A stretch of DNA of 64,000 nt from an uncultured Bacilli bacterium (lineage in GTDB: Bacteria > Bacillota_I > Bacilli_A > RFN20 > CAG-449): positions 1-64,000 of the forward strand of contig CANQAG010000003.1 in assembly GCA_947588815.1 (NCBI GenBank). Reading direction: 5' to 3'. Each line of letters opens with the position of its first letter. Position 1 is the first letter of the stretch. Shown in pieces: positions 41,334-49,594 of the stretch. The notes under the pieces were generated by a model. It was not told the origin of the DNA. It saw only the letters and a list, made by a program, of their open reading frames with translations, and ran no database searches. A program made the position numbers and the translations under genes.

Positions 41334-42347
41334 ATGAAAATTCTTTTGTATTTAAAACCGCGAAAAGATCACGATCAAACCGAAGAAGTTACAATTCGTA
41401 ACTTAAGGATTATGATCGAAAATTTCGGGTATTCCTATACGTTTAATATCGATGATAATTTTGATATTGCGCATTTTGTCTCGTATCGGGATCTCGATGC
41501 GATGAGCAAAGTTAAAGAAAGGGGAAAACCGATTGTCTTCAGTGGCTTAAATAATACAAAGGATTTAAAACTTCAAATTGAAAAAGAAAACAATCGTCTT
41601 CCGTATAGTGTCAAGTCCGCGATTTTAAAAGCGGATGTAGTAATTGCTCCTTCGGAAGAAATTAAAAAAATATTAGAAGACAACGAACTTTCTCTTCCTA
41701 TAATCGTGATGAGTCCTGGAATTTCGATGAGTCGATTTGGGACGATGGACGAAATTGAAAGAACTTCGTTTTTGAAATACGCTGGGATTGATGAAAATGA
41801 ACGATATTGTGTCGGGATGCTTTCCAATAAAAATCTAACCGATTTACAAGATTATAGTTATATAGCCGGAAAATGTCCACGATTAAAATTTTTTCTATTT
41901 GGTGATAAACCGAAAAGGCACTTGTTTAATCATCGATTGAATCAAATCGTCGATTCGATTCCTAAAAATTTATACATCAAAGGAAATGTCGATGAAGATC
42001 TTTTTAAATCAGCTTTGACATATGCACAAGCTTTCTTGATGATTTCGGATCATTATATCTCGGTAGAGACCATATTAGAGGCCATGGTCACTAAATGTCA
42101 GATTATTTCGCTAAACAACAAAATTTATTCAGAGATATTAATTGACAAAAAAACCTCGCTTAATGTTAGTAATCTTGATGAGATGGTTTCAAAGGTTGCA
42201 AACATCGTTGATCAAAACATAGTAGATTTATCAAAAGAGACTGAAGATTTTTTACAAACACATTTACTGGATAATATCGCACCAAAACTTAAAACTATTT
42301 ATGATCAATTGGTCGATATATCTGATTCAAGGAATAAAGACAAATAA
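41334..42347 (+). CDS. Probable GT-B glycosyltransferase, divergent
   Basis: 337 residues. The layout looks like a GT4/GT1-type protein: an N-terminal Rossmann-like half (MKILLYLKPRK, FDIAHFVSYRD, ADVVIAPSEEIKKIL) and a C-terminal half with FFLFGDKPKRH, NLYIKGNVDEDLFKSAL and an E-x7-E-like SVETILEAMVTKCQIIS. Sequence conservation is weak, so donor and acceptor are unknown. It begins one base after the gyrA stop; a second in-frame ATG (41325) overlaps gyrA. No strong ribosome binding site, suggesting coupling to gyrA translation. The end contains the serS T-box promoter. Confidence 0.65.
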   Translation: MKILLYLKPRKDHDQTEEVTIRNLRIMIENFGYSYTFNIDDNFDIAHFVSYRDLDAMSKVKERGKPIVFSGLNNTKDLKLQIEKENNRLPYSVKSAILKADVVIAPSEEIKKILEDNELSLPIIVMSPGISMSRFGTMDEIERTSFLKYAGIDENERYCVGMLSNKNLTDLQDYSYIAGKCPRLKFFLFGDKPKRHLFNHRLNQIVDSIPKNLYIKGNVDEDLFKSALTYAQAFLMISDHYISVETILEAMVTKCQIISLNNKIYSEILIDKKTSLNVSNLDEMVSKVANIVDQNIVDLSKETEDFLQTHLLDNIAPKLKTIYDQLVDISDSRNKDK

Positions 42348-42351
42348 TCGA

Positions 42352-42380
42352 TTGAATTTACGAACCTTAAAGTTTAAAAT
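42352..42380 (+). promoter_or_regulatory. Promoter of the serS T-box leader
   Basis: TTGAAT (42352-42357), 17-base spacer and TAAAAT (42375-42380), right after the glycosyltransferase stop. The transcript would begin near 42387, at the base of T-box stem I. Confidence 0.7.
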
Positions 42381-42387
42381 AAGATTA

Positions 42388-42593
42388 TTCGATGAACGGA
42401 ACAAGTATTTGGTTAGCTTCTTAAGAGAGGTAGCATTTGGTGCAAGCTATTGAAGAAACCAGAGAAATCCATCCGGGAGAAAGAAAGAAATTTCCGTCCA
42501 CAGCGTTAATGTGAAAAATCAAGTGACATTCAACAAAAGAATGTAATATGGGTGGCAACACGGTTTAATCGTCCCTTTATAAGGGACTTTTAT
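42388..42593 (+). promoter_or_regulatory. Serine T-box riboswitch (tRNA-Ser sensing leader)
   Basis: Leader with stem I landmarks (AGAGAGG near 42425, TTGGTGCAAGC near 42437), a likely UCC serine specifier in GAAATCC (42468-42470), and the T-box core TGGGTGGCAACACGG (42549-42563). The antiterminator is GGG/CCC plus ACG/CGT around bulge TGGCAAC; TGGC ends in C, complementary to the G discriminator base of tRNA-Ser. The competing terminator is GTCCCTT / AAGGGAC (42571-42577 with 42581-42587) plus T-run. Uncharged tRNA-Ser should turn on serS. Confidence 0.93.
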
Positions 42594-42609
42594 ATTATAA
42601 GGAGGATTT

Positions 42610-43887
42610 ATGCTAGATCTAAAATTTGTACGTGAAAATCCTGAACTTGTCAAAGAAAATATCAGAAAAAAGTTTCAGGATCAAAAGTTACCGTTAGTTG
42701 ACGAAGTGATTGAGTTAGATAAGAAAGTTCGGGCTTTAAAAAATGAAGGTGGCGAATTAAGAGCGGAGCGAAATTCGTCATCAAGCAAAATCGGGCTCTT
42801 AATGAGAAATAAAGAATTTGAAGAAGTAGAAAAAATCAAACAAAGAGTCGTTGAAATTAATGATCGCCTTTTAATACTCGAAAAAGAAGAAGAGGAATTG
42901 GAAAGCGAATTAAAGAAACGGATGATGGTCATTCCCAATATCATCGATCCGACGGTTCCTATCGGTAAAGACGATAGTGAAAACGTCGAAATTAAAAGAT
43001 ATTTGGAACCTAAGGTTCCTGATTTTGAAATTCCATATCATCTTGATATTCTTGAAAAAGTCAAAGGTATCGATTTAGATAGTGCGCGTAAAGTCGCAGG
43101 CAACGGTTTTTACTATTTAACTGGTAATATTGCGCGACTTCATTCCGCGGTCATTACCTATGCACGAGATTTTATGATCAATAAGGGATTCTTATATTGT
43201 ATTCCTCCTTTTATGATTAGAAGCAACGTTGTAACCGGCGTGATGAGTTTTGCTGAGATGGAACAAATGATGTATAAGATCGAAGGTGAAGATTTATATT
43301 TGATTGGAACAAGCGAACATTCGATGATTGGAAAGTTTATCGACACGATTCTCGATAAAGAAAATCTTCCATACACCTTAACTTCTTATTCGCCATGTTT
43401 TAGAAAAGAAAAAGGTGCTCACGGTATTGAAGAGCGCGGTATTTATCGCATTCACCAATTTGAAAAGCAAGAAATGATCGTGGTTTGCGAACCTGAGCAA
43501 TCAAAAGAATGGTTTGAAAAACTTTACAATTATACGGTAGAGTTGTTTGTAAGTATGAATATTCCGGTAAGAACTCTTGAGTGTTGCAGTGGGGATCTTG
43601 CCGATTTGAAAGTGAAATCGATCGATGTCGAAGCATGGTCGCCGCGACAAAAGAAATATTTTGAAGTCGGTAGTTGTTCTAATTTAGGCGACGCTCAAGC
43701 ACGCCGTTTAGGTATTAGAATTAAAGGCGAAAAAGGAAATTACTTTGCCCACACCTTGAATAACACGGTTGTCGCACCGCCAAGAATGCTTATCGCTTTA
43801 GTTGAAAATCATTTGAATCCAGATGGTTCAATTAATGTGCCTGAAGTTTTACAACCATATATGGGTGGTCTTAAAGTTATTAAATAA
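42610..43887 (+). CDS. serS: Seryl-tRNA synthetase
   Basis: Class II synthetase charging tRNA-Ser. The 425-residue product has the N-terminal antiparallel coiled coil (about 30-110) that holds the long tRNA arm, then the catalytic core with LIGTSEHSMIG, SPCFRKEKGAHGIEERGIYR (motif 2) and GNYFAHTLNNTVVAPPRMLI (motif 3). AAGGAGG precedes the ATG. Controlled by the serine T-box directly upstream. Confidence 0.98.
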   Translation: MLDLKFVRENPELVKENIRKKFQDQKLPLVDEVIELDKKVRALKNEGGELRAERNSSSSKIGLLMRNKEFEEVEKIKQRVVEINDRLLILEKEEEELESELKKRMMVIPNIIDPTVPIGKDDSENVEIKRYLEPKVPDFEIPYHLDILEKVKGIDLDSARKVAGNGFYYLTGNIARLHSAVITYARDFMINKGFLYCIPPFMIRSNVVTGVMSFAEMEQMMYKIEGEDLYLIGTSEHSMIGKFIDTILDKENLPYTLTSYSPCFRKEKGAHGIEERGIYRIHQFEKQEMIVVCEPEQSKEWFEKLYNYTVELFVSMNIPVRTLECCSGDLADLKVKSIDVEAWSPRQKKYFEVGSCSNLGDAQARRLGIRIKGEKGNYFAHTLNNTVVAPPRMLIALVENHLNPDGSINVPEVLQPYMGGLKVIK

Positions 43888-43914
43888 GAAAACTTAACTT
43901 TCTAATTCAAAAAC

Positions 43915-43943
43915 TTTAAAACAGCGTTTAGTTTAAGTATAAT
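43915..43943 (+). promoter_or_regulatory. Promoter of the SRP RNA gene
   Basis: TTTAAA (43915-43920), 17-base spacer, perfect TATAAT (43938-43943). The transcript would start at about 43950, the first base of the RNA stem. Confidence 0.75.
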
Positions 43944-43949
43944 AATTAT

Positions 43950-44032
43950 GCCATCGCGACTTGCGGAGACGAACCAGGTCAGGACCGGAAGGTAGCAGCC
44001 TTAAGTTGTTCGTAAGTGTGCGGTGGTTTTTT
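43950..44032 (+). ncRNA. ffs: Signal recognition particle RNA, short (4.5S) type
   Basis: About 80 bases folding into one long hairpin: CCATCGC and ACTTGCG pair with CGTAAGT and GCGGTGG. The apex carries the conserved domain IV sequence CAGGTCAGGACCGGAAGG followed by TAGCAGCC, which binds Ffh. A run of T follows. The promoter position leaves no room for the Alu domain found in the ~270-base SRP RNA of Bacillus. serS-ffs-tadA order is close to that of Bacillus. Confidence 0.95.
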
Positions 44033-44039
44033 AAAAATT

Positions 44040-44495
44040 ATGGATCAAGATAAAAAATTTATGCGCGAAGCCTTAAAAGAAGCTAAAAAAGCGCTTTTGC
44101 TTGATGAAGTTCCGATCGGTTGCGTAATTGTAAAAGACAATAAGATTATCGCCAGAGGGCATAATCTAAAAGAAACGAAAAAGCAAGCGACAAAGCACGC
44201 TGAAATAGTGGCGATTGAAAAAGCCAGTAAAAAACTCATGTCGTGGCGCTTATTAAATTGTACTTTATACGTAACTTTAGAACCTTGTCCGATGTGTGCG
44301 GGAGCGATTTTTTTATCACGCATAATGAGGGTCGTTTACGCGGCATCTGATCAAAAAGGCGGAGTGTTAAACGAAACTTTTTCACTTTACGAACAACCTT
44401 TTGTCAATCATCGCCCGTTGGTTGATGGGGGAATACTAAAAAGCGAAGCGGAAGAAATTTTAAAAACATATTTTAAAAACAAAAGAAACCGATAA
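44040..44495 (+). CDS. tadA: tRNA-specific adenosine deaminase
   Basis: Makes inosine at the wobble position of tRNA-Arg(ACG). The 151 residues contain the zinc deaminase motif HAE (53-55) and PCPMC (82-86, Cys83 and Cys86), with the catalytic Glu55. ATG 44040 gives the usual N-terminus (MDQDKKFMREALKEAKKA). It begins eight bases after the SRP RNA terminator run; the only ribosome-binding-like sequence is GGTGG inside the 3' arm of the SRP RNA. dnaX, usual neighbour, is absent. Confidence 0.95.
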   Translation: MDQDKKFMREALKEAKKALLLDEVPIGCVIVKDNKIIARGHNLKETKKQATKHAEIVAIEKASKKLMSWRLLNCTLYVTLEPCPMCAGAIFLSRIMRVVYAASDQKGGVLNETFSLYEQPFVNHRPLVDGGILKSEAEEILKTYFKNKRNR

Positions 44496-44509
44496 ATTTG
44501 GACATACTA

Positions 44510-44538
44510 AGTCATGGTGATAAAACATGACTTTTTTT
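44510..44538 (+). terminator. Terminator after tadA enclosing the start of the next gene
   Basis: Perfect stem AGTCATG / CATGACT (44510-44516 with 44526-44532, loop of 9) followed by seven T. The loop carries GGTGA and the 3' arm carries the ATG of the following small gene, and its T-run encodes the first Phe codons. Confidence 0.78.
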
Positions 44539-44886
44539 AAGATTATTTATCGGGTAGTTTATACTTTAGGATTATATTTGATGATTACTGTAATCGCCTT
44601 TGTAATGGTCGCAGTATTAGAACCCCATCAAGAAAGAAGTCCACGACAATATGACAATTTGCCGGTTTATAAAACGGATGAAGTGGCGACCTTTAAAGGA
44701 TACAAAAGTGAAGACGAAATGGTCTTAATCGTAACATTTAAAGAAGATCCCAAAGATAGTTTTTTGATTGAGTATGCTTTATATTATAACCAAGAATACG
44801 GATTACCGGTAGAACTAGAAACCGAAAGAGGGGATGAACCTCTTTTTGTAAAAGTCAATCGTGACGGAAAAGCATTCATAAAATAA
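44527..44886 (+). CDS. Small membrane-anchored protein of unknown function
   Basis: 119 residues: one hydrophobic segment (about 8-30, VVYTLGLYLMITVIAFVMVAV) and an extracytoplasmic, charged domain of about 85 residues. I do not recognise the family. Its ribosome binding site (GGTGA) and ATG are both inside the terminator hairpin after tadA, so translation may need the hairpin to be open. A later start at Met19 would remove much of the membrane anchor. Convergent with pepT, six bases apart with no terminator visible. Confidence 0.6.
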   Translation: MTFFKIIYRVVYTLGLYLMITVIAFVMVAVLEPHQERSPRQYDNLPVYKTDEVATFKGYKSEDEMVLIVTFKEDPKDSFLIEYALYYNQEYGLPVELETERGDEPLFVKVNRDGKAFIK

Positions 44887-44892
44887 GATTCG

Positions 44893-46092
44893 TTAGGCTT
44901 CTAATAAAGCTTTGAGAATTTTTACGACTTTTTTCATTTCGTCGACGGATACATATTCATAACGTCCGTGGCAATTATAATCTCCGGTTCCAAGATTTGG
45001 ACATGGTAACCCCATAAAAGTGATGTGAGCTCCATCGGTGCCACCTCTTATAGGATTAAAGACAATCTCTTCTTTGGCTTTTTCAAAAGCGATTTTCAAT
45101 TTGTCGATCGCCAAAGGATGATCTTTAAAATAATCGTACATATTGCGATAACTTTCTTTATAGGTGACGATGACTTTTACGCGCGGATATTTTTCTTGGA
45201 TGATAGAAGCGTTTGTTAAAAACATTTGGACTTGTTTTTTCGCTTGGTTGAGATCATGATTTCTGACGATATATGACATGTCGCATTCTTCGACACTTCC
45301 TTGGATATCGCAAAGATGATTAAATCCTTCGTAGCCTTCTGTTTTTTCCGGAACCATATCTTTTGGAAGCAAATCGTGATATTCCATCGCGATAGTAATC
45401 GCGTTAAGCAGAAGATTTTTGGCACTTCCGGGGTGGACACTACGCCCTAAAACCTTAACTGAGACGCTATAGGCATTGAAGTTTTCGTAATTAACTTCAT
45501 TATAGCGACCGCCATCGATAGTATAAGCGATATCCGCTTTCATTTTATGGATAGAAAAATGACTAGCGCCATTTCCGATTTCTTCATCCGGAGTAAAACA
45601 AAATCTTATCGGAGCGTGTTTTATCTCTGGATGCGATAAGTAGTATTCGATAATTTCGAAAATAATGGCAATTCCGGCTTTGTCGTCTCCGCCTAAAAGA
45701 TGTTCGCCATCGGTAACGATTAAAGTTTGATTGAGATGATCATTTAAATTTGTAAATTCTTGAGGATCTAAACGATAAGTTTTATTTAATTCAATGATTC
45801 CTCCGTCATAATTATCGATAATTTTAGGGATAAAATTGCCACCTTGAAGTTCAGGTGAAGTATCCATATGAGCGATAAGACCGATTGTCGGTAAAGAAGA
45901 ATCTCCTTCAATTCCCCCGTAAATCAAACTATATTCGTCGAGCGTTAAATCTTTAACCCCTAATTCTTTTAAGTCGTTAAAGAGAACTTTGGCAAATTCT
46001 TTTTGAGAGAGAGAAGATGGATACGAAGCAGAATTTTCATCTGAAGTGGTCTCGTATTGAACATATTTAATAAACCGATCGATAAGATTCAT
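44893..46092 (-). CDS. pepT: Peptidase T (tripeptide aminopeptidase)
   Basis: M20-family zinc peptidase cleaving the N-terminal residue of tripeptides in the cytoplasm. The 399 residues show metal-site motifs GLIAHMDTSPE, LLGGDDKAGIA, CFTPDEEIGNGASHF, TIDGGRYNEVNYE and IRGGTDGAHITFMG. AAAGGAA precedes the ATG. A single gene on the strand opposite to its neighbours, probably transcribed from the 307-base gap to its right. Confidence 0.95.
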   Translation of the reverse strand: MNLIDRFIKYVQYETTSDENSASYPSSLSQKEFAKVLFNDLKELGVKDLTLDEYSLIYGGIEGDSSLPTIGLIAHMDTSPELQGGNFIPKIIDNYDGGIIELNKTYRLDPQEFTNLNDHLNQTLIVTDGEHLLGGDDKAGIAIIFEIIEYYLSHPEIKHAPIRFCFTPDEEIGNGASHFSIHKMKADIAYTIDGGRYNEVNYENFNAYSVSVKVLGRSVHPGSAKNLLLNAITIAMEYHDLLPKDMVPEKTEGYEGFNHLCDIQGSVEECDMSYIVRNHDLNQAKKQVQMFLTNASIIQEKYPRVKVIVTYKESYRNMYDYFKDHPLAIDKLKIAFEKAKEEIVFNPIRGGTDGAHITFMGLPCPNLGTGDYNCHGRYEYVSVDEMKKVVKILKALLEA

Positions 46093-46234
46093 AAAATTTT
46101 ACAATTCCTTTCTTGACACCATTATTTTAATCTTCTTTTTCAATAAAATAAATCAAATATATCAATCTTTTAAGAGACAACTTTTCAACATATTAACAAT
46201 CGTCAATTGTGGACAAAATTTTTTTGCATTTAGG

Positions 46235-46295
46235 TTGATTTACTCAGTTCAATAATTATATAATTCATTTGCCAAGCATCAGTTTGGATACAAAT
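46235..46295 (+). promoter_or_regulatory. nrdDG promoter with nested inverted repeat
   Basis: Within the 307-base pepT-nrdD gap: TTGATT (46235-46240), 18-base spacer and TATAAT (46259-46264). Directly downstream a nested inverted repeat, ATTTG...CAAAT enclosing CCAA...TTTGG (46267-46295), spans the expected transcript start and could be an operator. I see no NrdR box of the usual ACACWATATATWGTGT form. A short GGGC/GCCC repeat (about 46322-46345) lies in the leader. The rest of the gap is AT-rich with nothing else I can support. Confidence 0.5.
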
Positions 46296-46399
46296 AATAC
46301 CAAAGATATAAACAAATGTAAGGGCATTTAGTTTTTATAGCCCTAAAAATAGCTAAAAACGCGTAAATTTAAGGCATTTTATGAAAGGAAGTATGATTT

Positions 46400-48703
46400 A
46401 TGGTTAAGCAAGTAATCAAAAGAGATGGACGTGTTGTTAAGTTTGAAATTGATAAAATTTATCAAGCGATTTCTAAAGCCGCAGAAGCTACGGAAGAAGA
46501 TTTGCCAATCGGCAAAATCGTAGACGAAGTTGTGGAAAATTTATCCACAATATATAAAGATCAAAAACCTTCAGTTGAGGATGTCCAAGATATCATCGAA
46601 AAAGTATTGATTAATCACGATTACGCTAAGACGGCGAAAGCTTATATCATTTATCGTAACGAAAGAAGCAAGGTCCGTGAAGCTAAAAGTAATTTAATGA
46701 GTACGATTAAAGACATCGCTCTTTTAGATGCCTCGAAAAACGATGTAAAACGTGAAAACGCTAATATCGATGGTGATACGGCGATGGGAACGATGCTTAA
46801 ATATGGTTCTGAAACCGCCAAATATTTCTATTTGAATAATATGATTTCAAAAGATATCGCTAAAGCGCATATCGAAGGCGATATTCATATTCATGATTTG
46901 GATTTCTATAGTTTAACGATGACGTGCTGTCAAATCGATCTTTTAAAATTATTTAAAGGTGGCTTTTCAACCGGACATGGTTTTTTAAGAGAACCCAATG
47001 ATATTAGAAGTTATGGGGCTTTAGCGTGTATCGCCATTCAAGCCAATCAAAACGATCAACACGGCGGTCAATCGGTACCGAACTTCGACTATTCGATGGC
47101 GCCCGGAGTTAGAAAGAGTTATAAAAAGATCTTCAGAAATAATTTCTTTAAAATCGCGAATTTTCTTGAAGATAAAGTTACTTTAGAAGAAGTTAAAGAA
47201 TTATTTGCCAAAATCGAAGAAGAAACCGGATTAGTTCCTTCGTATTTACGCGACGATTTTGAAAAAGAATTGAAAAAGAGATTAGCTTCCGAATTTGAAA
47301 ATATCGATAAAATTATCGCTAAAGTTAAAGTTGATTCGGAAAAAGATATCGAAGATGCGACTTTGCAATCGATGGAAGCGGTCATTCACAATCTTAACAC
47401 CATGCATTCAAGAGCCGGTGCTCAAGTTCCGTTTTCAAGTTTAAATTATGGAACTGACACCTCTCCGGAAGGACGATTGGTAATCGATAAATTGTTGGAT
47501 GCCACAATGGCCGGTTTAGGAGATGGCGAAACGCCGATTTTCCCGATTCAAATTTTTAAAGTTAAAGATGGTATTTCCTACAAAGAAGGAGATCCAAACT
47601 ACGATTTATTTATGAAATCAATCGTTTGTTCTTCAAAACGTTTGTTCCCAAATTTCTCCTTCCTCGACGCCCCATTCAATTTACAATATTATAAAGAAGG
47701 CGATTACAACACCGAAGTTGCTTACATGGGTTGTAGAACTAGAGTTATGGGAAATGTATATGATCCGACTCGTGAAATCACGTGTGGCAGAGGAAATTTA
47801 TCGTTCACCTCGATAAATTTGCCGCGCCTTGCATTATTAAGTAAAAATCTCGATGAATTTTATTCGCGACTTGATGCGATGATGGAATTGTGCATCAGGC
47901 AGTTGCTTGAACGATTCGAGATTCAAAAACATAAGAAAGTTTATAATTTTCCCTTCTTAATGGGTCAAGGAGTTTGGATTGATTCCGATAAATTGAGCAT
48001 GAATGATGAAGTTGGCGAAGTTATTAAACACGGAACGCTTTCTATTGGATTTATCGGTTTGGCGGAAACGCTAAAAGTTTTAACAGGCAAACATCACGGC
48101 GAAAGCGAAGAATCGCAAAAATTAGGCCTTGAAATTATCGGAAGAATGAGAAAGAGACTCGATAAAGCTGCGCAAGATTATAAACTTAATTTCTCGCTTT
48201 TGGCGACGCCGGCGGAAGGTTTATCAGGAAGATTTGTTAAAATGGACAAAAAGAGATTTGGCATTATTGAAGGAGTTACCGATCAAGAGTTCTATACCAA
48301 TTCTTTCCATGTCCCAGTTTATTATGGAATTTCGATGTTTAGAAAAATCGATATTGAAGCACCATATCACGCTTTAACCAATGCGGGACATATCTCTTAT
48401 GTAGAAGTTGATGGCGATCTTACTAAAAACCCGAAAGCTTTTGAAAAGATCATTCGTCATATGAAAGAAAAAGGGATCGGTTACGGATCGGTTAATCATC
48501 CTGTAGATCGTGATCCGGTTTGCGGATACAATGGAATCATCGATAACGTTTGTCCGAAATGTGGCCGAAAAGAAACCGAAGATCAACATTTTGAAAGAAT
48601 TAGAAGAATCACAGGATATTTAGTTGGAACGTTGGATCGTTTCAATAATGCTAAACGGGCTGAAGTAGAGCACCGCGTTAAACATAATCACTATGCGGAT
48701 TAG
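46400..48703 (+). CDS. nrdD: Anaerobic ribonucleoside-triphosphate reductase
   Basis: Class III reductase making deoxynucleotides without oxygen. The 767 residues have an N-terminal ATP-cone (VIKRDGRVVKFEIDKIYQAI), the catalytic barrel, a four-Cys zinc site near the C-terminus (DPVCGYNG, NVCPKCGRKE) and the glycyl-radical loop RRITGYLVGTLDR with Gly739. AAAGGAAG precedes the ATG. It overlaps nrdG by 11 bases. Points to an anaerobic or facultative life. Confidence 0.97.
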   Translation: MVKQVIKRDGRVVKFEIDKIYQAISKAAEATEEDLPIGKIVDEVVENLSTIYKDQKPSVEDVQDIIEKVLINHDYAKTAKAYIIYRNERSKVREAKSNLMSTIKDIALLDASKNDVKRENANIDGDTAMGTMLKYGSETAKYFYLNNMISKDIAKAHIEGDIHIHDLDFYSLTMTCCQIDLLKLFKGGFSTGHGFLREPNDIRSYGALACIAIQANQNDQHGGQSVPNFDYSMAPGVRKSYKKIFRNNFFKIANFLEDKVTLEEVKELFAKIEEETGLVPSYLRDDFEKELKKRLASEFENIDKIIAKVKVDSEKDIEDATLQSMEAVIHNLNTMHSRAGAQVPFSSLNYGTDTSPEGRLVIDKLLDATMAGLGDGETPIFPIQIFKVKDGISYKEGDPNYDLFMKSIVCSSKRLFPNFSFLDAPFNLQYYKEGDYNTEVAYMGCRTRVMGNVYDPTREITCGRGNLSFTSINLPRLALLSKNLDEFYSRLDAMMELCIRQLLERFEIQKHKKVYNFPFLMGQGVWIDSDKLSMNDEVGEVIKHGTLSIGFIGLAETLKVLTGKHHGESEESQKLGLEIIGRMRKRLDKAAQDYKLNFSLLATPAEGLSGRFVKMDKKRFGIIEGVTDQEFYTNSFHVPVYYGISMFRKIDIEAPYHALTNAGHISYVEVDGDLTKNPKAFEKIIRHMKEKGIGYGSVNHPVDRDPVCGYNGIIDNVCPKCGRKETEDQHFERIRRITGYLVGTLDRFNNAKRAEVEHRVKHNHYAD

Positions 48704-49190
48704 TGGAATTATCGATGAATCAATCGTCGATGGCGAAGGAATTAGAACTGCGATATTTATGCAAGGTTGTTTGCATGATTGCAAAGGTTGTCATAATCCA
48801 GAGACACATCCATTAGACGGAGGCAAAGAAAAAACTCTTGAAGAAATCGAAAAGAGAATTTTAAATAATGATTCTATCGATGGCATTACTTTAACTGGGG
48901 GAGATCCATTTTATCAGTTAGATGCCGCGAATGATTTATTAAAGATGGCCAAACGACATCATTTATCAACGTGGGTTTATACCGGCTATACTTTTGAAGA
49001 ATTGCAAGAATTAGCAAAAAACGATAATCGGTATCTAGAAATCTTAGAAAAGACAGATGTTTTAGTCGATGGGCGCTATATGAGTGATAAACGCGATATA
49101 TCTTTGTTATTTAGAGGTTCAACAAACCAAAGAGTGATTGATGTAAAAGAAAGTTTAAAATTAAAAGAAGTTGTTTTATATCTTCAGTAA
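48693..49190 (+). CDS. nrdG: Anaerobic ribonucleotide reductase activase
   Basis: Radical-SAM enzyme that forms the glycyl radical on NrdD. The [4Fe-4S] motif is C26-x3-C30-x2-C33 (GCLHDCKGC), followed by the SAM-binding TLTGGDPFYQ stretch (GGDP). Its 165 residues are typical. Overlap with nrdD ensures coupled translation, and a terminator follows. Confidence 0.96.
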   Translation: MRISGIIDESIVDGEGIRTAIFMQGCLHDCKGCHNPETHPLDGGKEKTLEEIEKRILNNDSIDGITLTGGDPFYQLDAANDLLKMAKRHHLSTWVYTGYTFEELQELAKNDNRYLEILEKTDVLVDGRYMSDKRDISLLFRGSTNQRVIDVKESLKLKEVVLYLQ

Positions 49191-49197
49191 AGAGGTT

Positions 49198-49224
49198 AGG
49201 CAGTTTAAAAGGCTGCCTTTTTTT
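49198..49224 (+). terminator. Intrinsic terminator after nrdG
   Basis: Stem AGGCAG / CTGCCT (49198-49203 with 49213-49218) followed by seven T. Confidence 0.8.
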
Positions 49225-49253
49225 GTTGTTTTCGATAATTTTGCAAGATTTAG

Positions 49254-49282
49254 TTGCGGCACTTATGATTTTTTGATATAGT
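49254..49282 (+). promoter_or_regulatory. Promoter of rpmE
   Basis: TTGCGG (49254-49259), 17-base spacer and TATAGT (49277-49282) with a TG one base upstream (extended -10). It lies about 55 bases before rpmE. Confidence 0.6.
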
Positions 49283-49335
49283 TTATACGCTTTCTTTAAA
49301 CACATTTGAGGTTTAAGGCGGAAGGAGATACTTAA

Positions 49336-49539
49336 ATGAAAAAGGACATTCATCCAGCGTATCACAGAGTTAAAGTAACTTGCGTTACTTGTGGTAATGA
49401 ATTTGAAACGGGATCGACCAAGGAAGAGATTCGTGTTGATACTTGTTCAAACTGCCATCCGTTCTACACTGGAAAACAAAGATTTACGCAAGCTGATGGC
49501 CGCGTCGATCGTTTCATGAAGAAATACGGAATGAAATAA
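49336..49539 (+). CDS. rpmE: 50S ribosomal protein L31, zinc-binding form
   Basis: 67-residue L31 of the Cys-containing type: C16, C19, C37 and C40 ([21 protein letters not shown]) bind zinc, unlike the zinc-free YtiA form. The [20 protein letters not shown] block is diagnostic. GGAAGGAGA precedes the ATG. A clean terminator follows, so it is a single-gene unit with its own promoter. Confidence 0.96.
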   Translation: MKKDIHPAYHRVKVTCVTCGNEFETGSTKEEIRVDTCSNCHPFYTGKQRFTQADGRVDRFMKKYGMK

Positions 49540-49542
49540 TCA

Positions 49543-49572
49543 AACCATCGCCTTCAGGGCGGTGGTTTTTTT
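49543..49572 (+). terminator. Intrinsic terminator after rpmE
   Basis: Stem AACCATCGCC / GGCGGTGGTT (49543-49552 with 49558-49567, one G-U pair) followed by a T-run. Confidence 0.85.
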
Positions 49573-49594
49573 AACTATAGGAGACAACAACGTT

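Noticed and set aside
46543..46551. Perfect DnaA box TTATCCACA inside nrdD
   Set aside because: A single 9-mer in coding sequence is expected occasionally by chance in an AT-rich genome; no cluster around it.
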